A stretch of 64,000 bases of DNA from Brevibacterium casei CIP 102111. GTDB taxonomy: Bacteria; Actinomycetota; Actinomycetes; Actinomycetales; Brevibacteriaceae. A program made the position numbers and the translations under genes. Positions 63,393 through 64,000 of this stretch are shown piece after piece; positions within the stretch are counted from its first letter, which is position 1; the number at the start of each line of letters is the position of its first letter. The stretch is from the NCBI RefSeq assembly GCF_900169275.1, contig NZ_FXZC01000003.1, positions 1-64,000 of the forward strand. The letters run 5' to 3'. The notes beneath the pieces were generated by a model. It did not search any database, had not been told where the DNA came from, and was given only the letters and a program-made list of their open reading frames with translations.

Positions 63393-64000
<608 letters not shown>

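Overview
This window is high-GC DNA from an actinobacterium, probably a Micrococcales member of the Brevibacterium type. The support is the 16S rRNA 5' end at the left edge, the str / S10 / spc / alpha ribosomal gene order, actinobacterial -10 hexamers (TANNNT) placed 6-7 nt before start codons, and protein families such as type I Map, actinobacterial CstA, LpqY-SugABC and FurA-KatG. The genus is an inference; nothing was searched.

Layout. 1-541: 16S rRNA 5' end (minus) with leader and two tandem rrn promoters. 661-10133: accessory metabolism, namely an SRAP/HMCES-type DNA-protein crosslink enzyme, a MarR regulator, a three-gene valine-type acyl-CoA degradation operon, a nitronate monooxygenase, a divergent ArsR-type regulator/EamA transporter pair, an APP1-domain protein and trpS. 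10379-16864: cstA with its small partner, paired SMR transporters, exonuclease III, a GNAT enzyme and a divergent LysE/LysR pair. 16965-20131: a one-carbon folate cluster (glyA-folD, divergent purU). 20299-25023: an unusual three-gene operon (PaaK-like adenylate-forming enzyme, small unknown protein, and a YghO-like acyltransferase fused to an Acg-type nitroreductase). 25306-26826: putP.

27347-30538 is the alpha-type ribosomal cluster infA-rpmJ-rpsM-rpsK-rpoA-rplQ. It is separated by about 7.5 kb from map-adk-secY (38076-40867). The intervening stretch carries an MFS transporter, an LPXTG-anchored TAP-type peptidase, a MalY/PatB-type lyase, a PaaX regulator and a small membrane protein. 41182-50665 holds the spc and S10 operons. 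51639-57906 is a sugar-uptake cassette (ABC ATPase, two permeases, binding lipoprotein, GH13 alpha-glucosidase) placed between rpsJ and tuf; its binding-protein gene carries an in-frame amber stop. 58041-62386 is the str operon (rpsL-rpsG-fusA-tuf). 62861-64000 is furA and the start of katG.

Non-coding structure is rich. A short GC-rich REP-like motif (CCTCGCCGAGGCGG and variants) recurs in most larger gaps, often in clusters of four, and reaches into several reading frames. A 174-bp intergenic segment upstream of rpsJ is duplicated with an exact 240-bp offset. Strong terminator hairpins mark the S10/spc, spc/secY, rpsG/fusA and tuf/GH13 boundaries. Several regulators and transporters appear to be transcribed as leaderless mRNAs.
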